Positions 1-6,572 of a DNA stretch of 8,134 nt are shown here, piece by piece. The notes below the pieces were generated by a model. The model was not told the origin of the DNA, made no database searches, and was given only the letters and a program-made list of their open reading frames with translations. The DNA is from Dokdonella_A sp036518555. GTDB taxonomy: Bacteria > Pseudomonadota > Gammaproteobacteria > Xanthomonadales > Rhodanobacteraceae. The DNA is taken from NCBI RefSeq assembly GCF_036518555.1, contig NZ_DATDMY010000007.1:1-8134 (forward strand), read 5' to 3'. Each line of letters begins with the position of its first letter. The first letter of the stretch is position 1. The translations under genes and the position numbers were made by a program.

Positions 1-887
1 GCCGGATCGAGGTTCCCCTGCAGGGCGACGCGTGCGCCGACGCGTGCGCGTGCCTCGGCGAGGTCGATCGTCCAGTCGACGCCGAGCGCGTCGCAGCCGG
101 TGTCCGCGAGCGCTTCGAGATGGCCGTTCGCGCCCTTCGAGAACAGGATCAGCGGCACGTCGCGCGTGGCCGGATCCGCCTTCAGGCGGGCGACGATCGA
201 CGCGAGCGGACGCAGCGAGAACGCGCGGAACATCGAAGGGGCGAGCAGCCCGCCCCAGGTGTCGAACACCATCAGCGCCTGTGCGCCCGCCGCGGCCTGC
301 GCCGCGAGGTAGCGCGCGACCGCCTCGGCGAGCGTGTCGAGCAGGTGCCGCATCGTCGCCGCATCTTCGAGCGCGAGCGCCTTCGCGCGCGCGAAACTCG
401 ACGAACCGCCGCCCTCGATCATGTAGCACGCGAGCGTCCACGGGCTGCCCGAGAAACCGATCAGCGGCACGCGTTCGTGCAGCTCGCGCCGCACGAGGCG
501 CACCGCGTCGACGACGTAGCGCAGATCGGTCTCCGGATCGGGCACGCCGAGTCGCATGATGTCGGTCGTGCTGCGCAGCGGCCGGGCGAACTTCGGGCCC
601 TCGCCTTCGATGAAGTGCAGGCCCAGGCCCATCGCGTCGGGAATCGTGAGGATGTCGGAAAAGATGATCGCGGCGTCGAGCGGGAAGCGCGCGAGCGGCT
701 GCAGCGTCACCTCGCAGGCGAGCTCGGGTGTCTGCGCCAGGGCGAGGAAGCTGCCTGCGCGTGCGCGCGTGGCGCGGTACTCGGGCAGGTAGCGGCCGGC
801 CTGGCGCATGATCCAGATCGGCGTCATGTCGACGGGTTCGCGCCGCAGCGCGCGCAGGAAACGGTGGTCGGGCGTGGCGGTCGTCAT
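1..887 (-). CDS. hemE: Uroporphyrinogen decarboxylase, 3' end beyond window
   Basis: HemE decarboxylates the four acetate side chains of uroporphyrinogen III to give coproporphyrinogen III, a cytosolic step of heme synthesis. The visible 295 residues begin MTTATPDHRFLRAL and carry the family's N-terminal signature RQAGRYLPEYR (about 28-38). They also show FSDILTIPDAMG with the catalytic Asp at 78, the Tyr of CYMIEGG at 155, FDTWGG at 208-213, and a C-terminal FSKGANGHLEAL / LGVDW block. FDTWGG, with Thr where the human enzyme has Ser, is the form I recall from enterobacterial HemE, so it is not a defect. The family is about 350 residues, so roughly 60 C-terminal residues lie off the left edge. 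The ATG at 887 fits homologous N-termini, but no clear Shine-Dalgarno precedes it. The WGR gene lies 83 bases upstream on the same strand and may be co-transcribed. Identity is near certain. Confidence 0.97.
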   Translation of the reverse strand, partial: MTTATPDHRFLRALRREPVDMTPIWIMRQAGRYLPEYRATRARAGSFLALAQTPELACEVTLQPLARFPLDAAIIFSDILTIPDAMGLGLHFIEGEGPKFARPLRSTTDIMRLGVPDPETDLRYVVDAVRLVRRELHERVPLIGFSGSPWTLACYMIEGGGSSSFARAKALALEDAATMRHLLDTLAEAVARYLAAQAAAGAQALMVFDTWGGLLAPSMFRAFSLRPLASIVARLKADPATRDVPLILFSKGANGHLEALADTGCDALGVDWTIDLAEARARVGARVALQGNLDP

Positions 888-970
888 GGTCTGCACAACG
901 GAGGGAGAATGCGGTTCGACCGTCGCATCACCGGGGCGCGCGGCGGACGTGGAAATCCTGCGGCCTGCGC

Positions 971-1231
971 TCAGCGCGCGTGCGGCCCTTCGAAGCCCTG
1001 GCTGAACATCACGTGGAAGCCGCGCCGCAGCTGCGCGTCGCGTGCGTTCTCGAACGCGCTCAGGGCCGCGTCGCGCTCGAGGTAGACCTCGCGCTTGCTG
1101 CTCGCGCGGCTCCCTTGCTGGCCCCATTCGCGGAACAGCGTCCAGCCGCCGAGCAGGTCCTGCTGCAGCACGAGCTGGTAATAGCGCGGCGCGTCCGTGC
1201 CGGCGGGTTTGGTCTGCATGAAGAGGCGCAT
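971..1231 (-). CDS. Small WGR-domain protein
   Basis: This 86-residue protein is almost entirely one WGR domain. It has YYQLVLQQDLLGGWTLFREW (about 17-36), then WGQQGSRASSKREVY with the signature at 36-38, then a helical tail with DAALSAFENARDAQLRRGF. WGR domains occur in poly(ADP-ribose) polymerases, where they bind DNA ends, and as free-standing bacterial proteins of unknown role. Here the third signature residue is Gln rather than Arg. I chose the ATG at 1231; an in-frame ATG at 1219 is an alternative, and neither has a Shine-Dalgarno sequence. A longer open frame extends upstream to 1459 but looks non-coding. A TACAAT box about 25 bases upstream would give a short, roughly 19-base leader. 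hemE follows 83 bases downstream on the same strand. The domain call is firm; the cellular function is unknown. Confidence 0.85.
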   Translation of the reverse strand: MRLFMQTKPAGTDAPRYYQLVLQQDLLGGWTLFREWGQQGSRASSKREVYLERDAALSAFENARDAQLRRGFHVMFSQGFEGPHAR

Positions 1232-1256
1232 GGGCGTCGCGGTCAGAGCGTCGTGA

Positions 1257-1262
1257 ATTGTA
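1257..1262 (-). promoter_or_regulatory. Possible -10 box for the WGR gene
   Basis: The minus strand reads TACAAT here, one base from the TATAAT consensus, in an otherwise GC-rich region. Transcription would start near 1250, leaving about 19 untranslated bases. I see no good -35 at the expected distance, so this rests on the -10 match and its position only. Confidence 0.4.
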
Positions 1263-1299
1263 GCGTCTGCGTCGCGGCAGGCGTTAGGGGCGCAGGCCG

Positions 1300-1341
1300 G
1301 CATCGCAGCCCGCGCCGGGGCGGTTCGTACCCCGGCGATGC
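1300..1341. repeat. Inverted repeat in the divergent WGR/receptor intergenic region
   Basis: A perfect 8-base inverted repeat, CGCCGGGG (1313-1320) and CCCCGGCG (1330-1337), flanks the 9-base spacer CGGTTCGTA. Outside it, GCATCG (1300-1305) can pair with CGATGC (1336-1341), leaving a bulge of about 9 bases on the left arm. It lies between the start codons of the divergent WGR and receptor genes, where a regulator operator is plausible. It could also be a leader hairpin if transcription of the receptor begins further upstream than I propose. Function is inferred from location only. Confidence 0.45.
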
Positions 1342-1394
1342 AAGTCGTTGATTCGTCGCGCACGGGGCTCGACGGATCGCAGCGGTGCGCGCGG

Positions 1395-1414
1395 GCGCGC
1401 GGGAAAACGCGCGC
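1395..1414. repeat. Short GC hairpin with GGAAAA loop
   Basis: GCGCGCG (1395-1401) and CGCGCGC (1408-1414) form a perfect 7-base stem around a GGAAAA loop, about 30 bases upstream of the presumed receptor promoter. Alternating GC arms arise easily by chance at this base composition, so biological meaning is uncertain. Confidence 0.3.
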
Positions 1415-1445
1415 GGCGCCGGCATGCAGTGGGCATCGGATCGGG

Positions 1446-1480
1446 TAAGCTGAATGCACACAGACACCCTGGGGAGGGGA
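1446..1480 (+). promoter_or_regulatory. Receptor start region: weak -10 and strong ribosome-binding site
   Basis: A TAAGCT sequence at 1446-1451 is a weak -10 candidate without a recognisable -35. The purine run GGGGAGGGGA at 1471-1480 contains GGAGG (1473-1477), five bases before the ATG at 1483. This is a strong Shine-Dalgarno and fixes the receptor start there rather than at the upstream in-frame ATG at 1348. I see no Fur-box-like AT-rich repeat, so iron control is not supported. Confidence 0.55.
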
Positions 1481-1482
1481 TC

Positions 1483-3888
1483 ATGGCTCACTCGCGTTCG
1501 CTCGGCGCGGCCATCGCCGCCGCCATTGCCGGTATCGGTTTCTCGCATGTCGTCCTGGCCGCGGAGGCCGATCCGCAAGCAGGGTCCGGCGCGCCGGTCG
1601 ACGACAAGGTGACCGAACTCGAAGGGCTGACCGTGCTCGGCTCGCGTCGCTACGATCGCACGTCGGATACCGAGACGGCGGTGCCCGTGGACGTGCTGCC
1701 GATGCAGAAGGCGGCCGAACAGGGCGGCAACTTCGATCTCGCGCAGACCCTGCAGTACACCGCGCCATCGTTCATTTCCGGCCACCAGACCGGTGCCGAC
1801 AATGCCGACTCGGTCGACTCGGCCGCGCTGCGCGGGCTCGGGTCGGACCAGACCCTCGTGCTCGTCAACGGCAAGCGCCTGCACTCGACCGCGCTCGTGA
1901 ACCTGTTCGGCGCGCGCAACCGCGGCAATACCGGCACGGACCTCAACACGATCCCGCTGCTCGCGATCGACCGTGTCGAGATCCTGCGCGACGGTGCGGC
2001 CGCGCAGTACGGCTCGGACGCGATCGCCGGCGTCATCAACATCGCGTTGAAGCGCCGCAAGGGCTGCGAAGGCGTCGTCGGCTACGGCGAGTATTCGCGC
2101 GGAGACGGCGAGAACTGGCTCGCGTCGGGCTACTGCGGCTTCCAGGTCGGCAACGACGGCGTCGTCGCGCTGACCGCCGAGTACCTCGATCGCGGGCGCT
2201 CGAACCGCTCCGGGCCGGACAACCCGCGCACGATCGGCGACACCGCGGTCGAGAACGGTACCGTCTATTTCAACGGCGACATCCCGTTCGGCGACGGCAT
2301 GCACTTCTACTTCGACGGCGGGCTGCAGAACCGCAGCGCGTCGTCGGGCGCGTTCGCGCGCGGCGGCATCGGTTCGGACGACATCCCGTCGCGCAATTCG
2401 GCGGCGATGTACCCGGACGGCTTCGTTCCGTTCATCGATCCGTACGTGCAGGACCGCCACGGTACCGCAGGCGTCTGGTGGAACTGGAACGACTGGCGCG
2501 TCGACGCCTCGCAGACGTTCGGCTACAACAAGCTCATCGACACGATCCGCCATACCCTCAACGCGTCGATCGCGAACTACGACCTCGAGCACGGCGGCGC
2601 CGGCATCAGTCCGACCGAATTCAACGCGGGCGGCTTCTCGTTCAGCCAGGCCACCACGAACCTCGACTTCACGCGCTTCTTCGACGGCTGGCTGCGCGGC
2701 GTGAACGTCGCCTTCGGCGGCGAATTCCGCCACGAGAACTACCAGATCTTCGCGGGCGAGCCGGGCTCGTACATCGATGCCGACGGCCCCGGCGGCGGCA
2801 ACGCGGGCAGCCAGGGCTTCCCCGGCTTCCAGCCGGTCGACGCGACCGACAAGAGCCGCCACAGCTGGGCGGGCTACGTCGACGTCGAGACGAACTGGAC
2901 CGACCGTTTCATGACCGACCAGGCGCTGCGATACGAGGACTACAGCGACTTCGGCTCGACCACCATCGGCAAGGTCGCGGGTGCGTTCCGCGTCACCGAC
3001 CAGTTCCTGCTGCGCGCGTCGGCGAGCACCGGTTTCCGCGCGCCGTCGCTGCAGCAGCGCTGGTTCTCCTCGACGTTCACCGACTTCATCAGCGGCGAGC
3101 CCGTCGATGTCGTGCTCGCCCCGAACGGCGGGCCGATCGCGCGCGCGGCCGGCATCCCGAACCTCAAGGAGGAGACGTCGCAGAGCGTCACCGCGGGCTT
3201 CACCTGGAGGCCGACCGATGCGCTGTCGATCACGCTCGACGGCTACCGCATCGACATCGACGACCGCATCGTGCTGACCGGCTATTTCGACACGTCCGAT
3301 CCGGACATCGGCGACATCCTGCAGCAGCTCGGCGTCGGCTCGGCGCAGTTCTTCGTCAACTCGGTCGACACCCGCACGCAGGGCTTCGACCTCACGGTCA
3401 GCCACGGCATGGATCTCGGGCAGGGGCGCCTCGAGAGCTTCTTCGCCTTCAACCATGGCACGACCAAGGTGCGCAAGGTGCACACGCCGCCGTCGCTGGT
3501 CGGGCGCGAGGATTCGCTGCTCGGCGAGCGCGACCGCCTGTTCATCGAAGGCGGCGCACCGCGCTCGAAGGCGACGCTCGGATTCGACTACGCGATCGGC
3601 GACTGGGATGCGAACCTCAAGTTCATCTACTTCGGTCGCATGACCCTCGGCACGTTCTCCGGACCGCCGGTACCGAACCAGCACTACGGCGCGGCGACGT
3701 CGGCCGACGTGAGCCTCACCTACAGCTTCGACGCCGACACCAAGCTCACCGTCGGCGGCACGAACATCCTCGACAAGTTCCCCACCGCGCAGAATCCGGA
3801 CGAGACCGACAACGGCTTCAAGTACGAGGCGGTGCAATTCGGCCTCAACGGGGCGGCCTGGTTCGTCCGCCTCGCGCACTCGTTCTGA
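1483..3888 (+). CDS. TonB-dependent outer-membrane receptor
   Basis: This 801-residue protein is an outer-membrane active transporter that uses TonB-ExbBD energy; the substrate cannot be told from sequence. Residues 1-26 form a signal peptide (hydrophobic 7-26, cleavage likely after VLA). A TonB-box-like LEGLTVLGSR follows at 46-55. The plug domain contains DSAALRGLGSDQTLVLVNGK and ends with RVEILRDGAAAQYGSDAIAG (about residues 164-183). The rest is a beta-barrel rich in alternating aromatic strands, with FRAPSLQQR in mid-barrel, TNILDKFPTAQNP near the end and a C-terminal Phe. Length is normal for the family. The only two cysteines are at 195 and 218, at the start of the barrel. The start at 1483 is set by a strong ribosome-binding site and the signal peptide. 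It is monocistronic, divergent from the WGR gene and convergent with the Sel1 gene. Family is certain; ligand is unknown. Confidence 0.96.
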   Translation: MAHSRSLGAAIAAAIAGIGFSHVVLAAEADPQAGSGAPVDDKVTELEGLTVLGSRRYDRTSDTETAVPVDVLPMQKAAEQGGNFDLAQTLQYTAPSFISGHQTGADNADSVDSAALRGLGSDQTLVLVNGKRLHSTALVNLFGARNRGNTGTDLNTIPLLAIDRVEILRDGAAAQYGSDAIAGVINIALKRRKGCEGVVGYGEYSRGDGENWLASGYCGFQVGNDGVVALTAEYLDRGRSNRSGPDNPRTIGDTAVENGTVYFNGDIPFGDGMHFYFDGGLQNRSASSGAFARGGIGSDDIPSRNSAAMYPDGFVPFIDPYVQDRHGTAGVWWNWNDWRVDASQTFGYNKLIDTIRHTLNASIANYDLEHGGAGISPTEFNAGGFSFSQATTNLDFTRFFDGWLRGVNVAFGGEFRHENYQIFAGEPGSYIDADGPGGGNAGSQGFPGFQPVDATDKSRHSWAGYVDVETNWTDRFMTDQALRYEDYSDFGSTTIGKVAGAFRVTDQFLLRASASTGFRAPSLQQRWFSSTFTDFISGEPVDVVLAPNGGPIARAAGIPNLKEETSQSVTAGFTWRPTDALSITLDGYRIDIDDRIVLTGYFDTSDPDIGDILQQLGVGSAQFFVNSVDTRTQGFDLTVSHGMDLGQGRLESFFAFNHGTTKVRKVHTPPSLVGREDSLLGERDRLFIEGGAPRSKATLGFDYAIGDWDANLKFIYFGRMTLGTFSGPPVPNQHYGAATSADVSLTYSFDADTKLTVGGTNILDKFPTAQNPDETDNGFKYEAVQFGLNGAAWFVRLAHSF

Positions 3889-3899
3889 CGCCTGTCGTG

Positions 3900-3930
3900 C
3901 CGCGGGAGCGCGTTCCGGCGCTCCCCGCGG
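3900..3930 (+). terminator. Probable terminator hairpin after the receptor
   Basis: Twelve bases after the receptor stop codon, CCGCGGGAGCGC (3900-3911) pairs with GCGCTCCCCGCGG (3918-3930). This gives a 12-base-pair stem with a single bulged C and a 6-base loop. No T-run follows, so it is not a textbook intrinsic terminator, although hairpins lacking a T-run are common at gene ends in GC-rich genomes. It sits between convergent genes, where it may act on either strand. The remainder of the 186-base gap (3889-4074) holds no gene that I can support. Confidence 0.55.
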
Positions 3931-4074
3931 CCACGCCGCCGGCCTGCGACGTCCGACGCGGGACCGCGCCTGCGCCCTTGATGGCGCGGATCCGGCAGCA
4001 TCGCGACCGGGTCGCGCCGCGGAGGCGAGGTGGTCCGCGCGGGGCGGCGCGGTAGCCCTGGCCCTCGGCCGGAC

Positions 4075-4617
4075 TCAGTGCACTTCGGCGACGCAGCGCT
4101 TGAGCAAGAGGTTGGGCCCGTCCTCGCGTGGCGCGCAGACGACGCTGTCGAGGATGTGGCCGCCTTGCGTCGCGGCGAGGTTGCAACTCATGTTCGTCGC
4201 GCGCAGTCCGTAATTGTCGATGAGGCGGCGCGCTTCGGCGTCGGCGATGCGGCGCTGTTCGGGACGCATCGCCGCCTCGATCTTCTCGACGATCGCATGG
4301 TAGCCGCGCTGGTTGACCTCGGCCGCGACCTTGAGCCACGCATAGCCGGTGAGGTCGTCGCGCGGCGTGCCCTGGCCGAGCAGGTACATGCGGCCGAGCG
4401 CGGACTGGCTCTCCTTGTCGCCCGCGCAGGCCGTGCGCTGGAACCCCGCGAACGCCTCGTCGTAGCGCTTGCCCTCGTAGGCGTGCTTCGCCTTGAGCAG
4501 CATCGAGCGATAGTCGCCGGGCAGCACGCGGTCGAAACCTTCGGCGATCGAGGCCGCCGCGGCGGCGGTCGCGAGGACGAGCATGGGCAACAGGGCGAAG
4601 CGAACGAGGGTTCTCAT
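4075..4617 (-). CDS. Exported Sel1-repeat protein, four cysteines
   Basis: This 180-residue protein of unknown function starts with a signal peptide (MRTLVRFALLPMLVLATAAA, about residues 1-22), so it is probably periplasmic. One Sel1-like repeat is clear around 68-102 (ESQSALGRMYLLGQGTPRDD then GYAWLKVAAE). It is preceded by a TPR-like helix pair (AKHAYEGKRYDEAFAGFQ) and followed by a helix and a C-terminal region. Cysteines at 64, 145, 161 and 175 could form two disulfides in the periplasm. Sel1 repeats usually mediate protein contacts. The ATG at 4617 is chosen because the signal peptide begins there; the frame stays open to an ATG at 4695, but those extra residues would bury the signal. 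A weak AGGA lies about 10 bases upstream. It follows aroB on the same strand after 222 bases. Exact role is not recognised. Confidence 0.85.
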   Translation of the reverse strand: MRTLVRFALLPMLVLATAAAAASIAEGFDRVLPGDYRSMLLKAKHAYEGKRYDEAFAGFQRTACAGDKESQSALGRMYLLGQGTPRDDLTGYAWLKVAAEVNQRGYHAIVEKIEAAMRPEQRRIADAEARRLIDNYGLRATNMSCNLAATQGGHILDSVVCAPREDGPNLLLKRCVAEVH

Positions 4618-4669
4618 CGTGATGGCGTCCTGGGTATCGAGTGCAAGGGCGACGGCGTCGGCGCGGGAC

Positions 4670-4675
4670 ATTACA
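4670..4675 (-). promoter_or_regulatory. Possible extended -10 for the Sel1 gene
   Basis: On the minus strand TGCTGTAAT resembles an extended -10 (TGn followed by TGTAAT). It would give a leader of roughly 45 bases before the Sel1-gene ATG. There is no convincing -35. It makes transcription of this gene independent of aroB possible. Confidence 0.35.
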
Positions 4676-4785
4676 GCAGGCACGGCGTTCGGCAACGTCT
4701 ACCGGAAGTCAGGGGCATGCGTGCACTTCGATGCGTGGACCTGTGCGATGGTTCGGCGCGCTGCGGGCGAGGCCGCTCCGGGGTC

Positions 4786-4833
4786 GTCGCGACGGTGGCG
4801 AACCGCGGCGGCCGCCCGCGCCGTCGCCGCGAC
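4786..4833 (-). terminator. Possible hairpin downstream of aroB
   Basis: Starting 6 bases after the aroB stop codon on the minus strand, a 15-base arm (4833-4819) can pair with 4800-4786. Two positions mismatch and one is a G-U pair. The 18-base region between the arms is itself self-complementary. There is no T-run. It may end the aroK-aroB transcript or be a by-product of the high GC content. The rest of the 222-base gap up to the Sel1 start (4617) shows only the weak promoter noted separately. Confidence 0.35.
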
Positions 4834-4839
4834 GCGGTC

Positions 4840-5910
4840 CTATGCGCGCGCGAGCACCGCGCGTATCGCGTCCGCATCGACGTCCGGCACGATCTCCGCC
4901 GCGCCGAGGCCGCGCCACAGGACGAGGCGCAGCCGGCCGGCAAGGTTCTTCTTGTCGATCTGCATGAGGGCGAGCAGGCGCCCCGGATCGATCGGCGGCG
5001 GCGTCGTCGGCAGGCCGAACGCCGTGAGCAGGCGCGCGAGGCGACCGGCGTCGGCGCGCGGGGCTCGCTCGAGGTCGGCGGACAGCGTCGCCGCGAGGAC
5101 CATCCCGATCGCGACGGCCTCGCCGTGCAGCAGGCTGCCGTAGCCGGTCGCCGTCTCGATCGCGTGGCCGAACGTGTGGCCGAAGTTGAGCAGCGCGCGC
5201 TCGCCCTGTTCGTGTTCGTCGCGCACGACCACGCCCGCCTTGTGGCGGCAGCTCGCGGCGATCGCTTCGGCGAGCGCCGCGCCGTCTCGCGCGTTCAATG
5301 CATCGACGTGGCGCTCGAGCCAGGCGAAGAACGCGGCATCGCCGATCGCCCCGTACTTGACGACTTCGGCGAAGCCGGCGCGATATTCGCGGTCGGGCAA
5401 CGTCGCGAGCGTCGTCGTGTCGGCGATCACCGCGCGCGGCTGGTGGAACGCACCGACGAGGTTCTTGCCTGCGGGCAGGTTCACGCCGGTCTTGCCGCCG
5501 ACCGACGAGTCGACCATCGCGAGCAGGGTGGTCGGCATCTGGATGAAATCGATGCCGCGCATCCAGCACGCGGCGGCGAAGCCGGCGAGGTCGCCGATCA
5601 CGCCGCCGCCGAGGGCGACGATCGTCGCGTCGCGCGTCGCGCCGAGGCCGGCGAGCGCGTCGAACACGCGCGCGACCGCGTCGAGCGTCTTGTGCGCCTC
5701 GCCATCGGGCAGCACGACGCTCGCATGGAGGTGCCCGACGAGGCCGGCCTGGACCCGCGCGAGATGCAACGGCGCGACGGTCTCGTTGCTGACCACGACG
5801 ACATGGCGCCCGCGGATCGCGCCGCGCCAGAGCGGCGCGTCGTCGAGCAGGCCGGCGCCGACGTGGATCGGGTAGGCGCGCGTGCCGAGCGCGACGTCGA
5901 TCGAGATCAT
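4840..5910 (-). CDS. aroB: 3-dehydroquinate synthase
   Basis: AroB converts DAHP to 3-dehydroquinate, the second step of the shikimate pathway to aromatic amino acids, in the cytosol with NAD and a divalent metal. The 356-residue length is normal. The NAD-binding loop GGGVIGDLAGF is at 101-111, followed by MPTTLLAMVDSSVGGKTGVN (125-144) with Lys140 in the phosphate-binding region. AEVVKYG carries the metal ligand Glu182, NFGHTFGHAIE the ligand His245, and LHGEAVAIG the ligand His262. All expected catalytic residues are present. The ATG at 5910 overlaps the aroK stop as ATGA, and a GGAGG sits four bases upstream inside aroK, so the two are translationally coupled. A hairpin candidate follows the stop. 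Identity is essentially certain. Confidence 0.98.
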   Translation of the reverse strand: MISIDVALGTRAYPIHVGAGLLDDAPLWRGAIRGRHVVVVSNETVAPLHLARVQAGLVGHLHASVVLPDGEAHKTLDAVARVFDALAGLGATRDATIVALGGGVIGDLAGFAAACWMRGIDFIQMPTTLLAMVDSSVGGKTGVNLPAGKNLVGAFHQPRAVIADTTTLATLPDREYRAGFAEVVKYGAIGDAAFFAWLERHVDALNARDGAALAEAIAASCRHKAGVVVRDEHEQGERALLNFGHTFGHAIETATGYGSLLHGEAVAIGMVLAATLSADLERAPRADAGRLARLLTAFGLPTTPPPIDPGRLLALMQIDKKNLAGRLRLVLWRGLGAAEIVPDVDADAIRAVLARA

Positions 5911-6455
5911 GCAGCCTCCGGATTGCCGCGCCGCCAGCGCGCCTCGAGCAGGTCGAGCAGGTCGTGCGCCGCGTGCGCGCTGTTGCCGACGCCGCTCGAG
6001 GCGAGGCGCAGGTCGGCGACCTCGGCGTAGAGCGGGTTGCGTTCGCCGGCGAGTTTCTCCAGCCGTTCGCGCCGGTCGGGCGCCTGCAGCAGCGGCCGCT
6101 GGCGGTCGCGCGCGAGGCGGGCCAGCTGCGCGTCGACGCTCGCGTCGAGCCAGATCACGAAGCCGTTCTCGCGCAGCACGCGGCGATTCGCCGGGTCGAG
6201 CACGGCGCCGCCCCCGGTCGCGAGCACGAGGCCGCGGCGCGCGGCGAGCTCGGCGAGCATCGCGCGCTCGCGGCGGCGGAAGCCGGACTCGCCCTCGAGC
6301 TCGAAAATGAGGCCGACGTCGGCGCCCGTGCGCGCCTCGATCTCCTGGTCGAGGTCGATGAACGGCATGCGGAACAACTCCGCGATGAGGCGCCCGACGG
6401 TGGTCTTGCCGGCACCCATCGGACCGACCAGGAACAGGCTGGGTGCGGGATTCAT
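5907..6455 (-). CDS. aroK: Shikimate kinase
   Basis: AroK phosphorylates shikimate at the 3-hydroxyl with ATP, the fifth step of the shikimate pathway. It has 182 residues, typical of the family. The Walker A motif GPMGAGKTT is at 11-19. FIDLDQEIE gives the shikimate-binding Asp34 and Asp36, GFRRRE the substrate Arg60, and ATGGGAV (79-85) the substrate-binding glycine loop. RQRPLLQ (about 118-124) is the lid with Arg120, and ERNPLYAEVA supplies Arg139. The start at 6455 places the P-loop at the usual distance from the N-terminus; an in-frame ATG at 6485 would add 10 atypical residues. No Shine-Dalgarno precedes 6455, but a TAGCAT box lies only 7 bases upstream, so the message may be leaderless. 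It is the first gene of a coupled pair with aroB. aroK versus aroL naming is by context. Confidence 0.97.
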   Translation of the reverse strand: MNPAPSLFLVGPMGAGKTTVGRLIAELFRMPFIDLDQEIEARTGADVGLIFELEGESGFRRRERAMLAELAARRGLVLATGGGAVLDPANRRVLRENGFVIWLDASVDAQLARLARDRQRPLLQAPDRRERLEKLAGERNPLYAEVADLRLASSGVGNSAHAAHDLLDLLEARWRRGNPEAA

Positions 6456-6462
6456 TGCGCGG

Positions 6463-6468
6463 ATGCTA
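6463..6468 (-). promoter_or_regulatory. Possible -10 giving a leaderless aroK message
   Basis: The minus strand reads TAGCAT and then seven bases to the aroK ATG, so transcription would begin at or very near the start codon. The lack of a Shine-Dalgarno in front of aroK agrees with this. No clear -35 is seen. Confidence 0.35.
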
Positions 6469-6521
6469 GCAGGGCGCGATGCCATGCACGCGCGCCGCGC
6501 GCACGCATCGCCGGCGACGGC

Positions 6522-6527
6522 TAGAAT
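6522..6527 (+). promoter_or_regulatory. Probable -10 box for the exosortase gene
   Basis: TAGAAT, one mismatch from consensus, lies in the 117-base divergent gap between aroK and the exosortase. It predicts a leader of roughly 40 bases. The -35 region is GC-rich and unconvincing. An AGGA at 6555-6558 is too far from the ATG to be an ideal ribosome-binding site. Confidence 0.45.
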
Positions 6528-6572
6528 CGGCCCGCACGCGGCGCCGCGCCGCCCAGGATCGCCGTTCCCGCC

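Noticed and set aside
120..1085. A 321-codon plus-strand open frame opposite hemE and part of the WGR gene
   Set aside because: HemE is unmistakable on the minus strand; this frame is His/Arg/Ala-rich and has no domain.
1232..1459. Upstream extension of the WGR protein to an ATG at 1459
   Set aside because: The extra 76 residues look random (Cys/Arg/Ala/Pro-rich), cross the inverted repeat and the -10 candidate, and run into the receptor's promoter region.
1348..1482. A 45-residue N-terminal extension of the receptor from the ATG at 1348
   Set aside because: It would place Arg-rich residues ahead of a clean signal peptide, while a strong GGAGG sits five bases before the ATG at 1483.
1243..3879. 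An 878-codon open frame on the minus strand opposite almost the whole receptor gene
   Set aside because: The translation is a monotonous Arg/Val/Ala/Glu/Asp mix without any domain. It mirrors the GC-biased third positions of the receptor, whose signal peptide, plug and barrel are clearly real.
4002..4016. Short inverted repeat CGCGA/TCGCG downstream of the Sel1 gene
   Set aside because: Only five pairs with a five-base loop and no T-run; this is expected by chance at such GC content.
2478..4055. A 525-codon plus-strand frame overlapping the end of the receptor
   Set aside because: It is an out-of-phase Arg-rich reading of the receptor sequence running into the intergenic gap, with no ribosome-binding site or domain.
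4030..6030. A 666-codon open frame on the plus strand opposite the Sel1 gene, aroB and the end of aroK
   Set aside because: It covers AroB, whose motifs are all intact on the other strand. The translation is Arg/Ala/Asp-rich with no recognisable motif, as expected from GC-skewed antisense.
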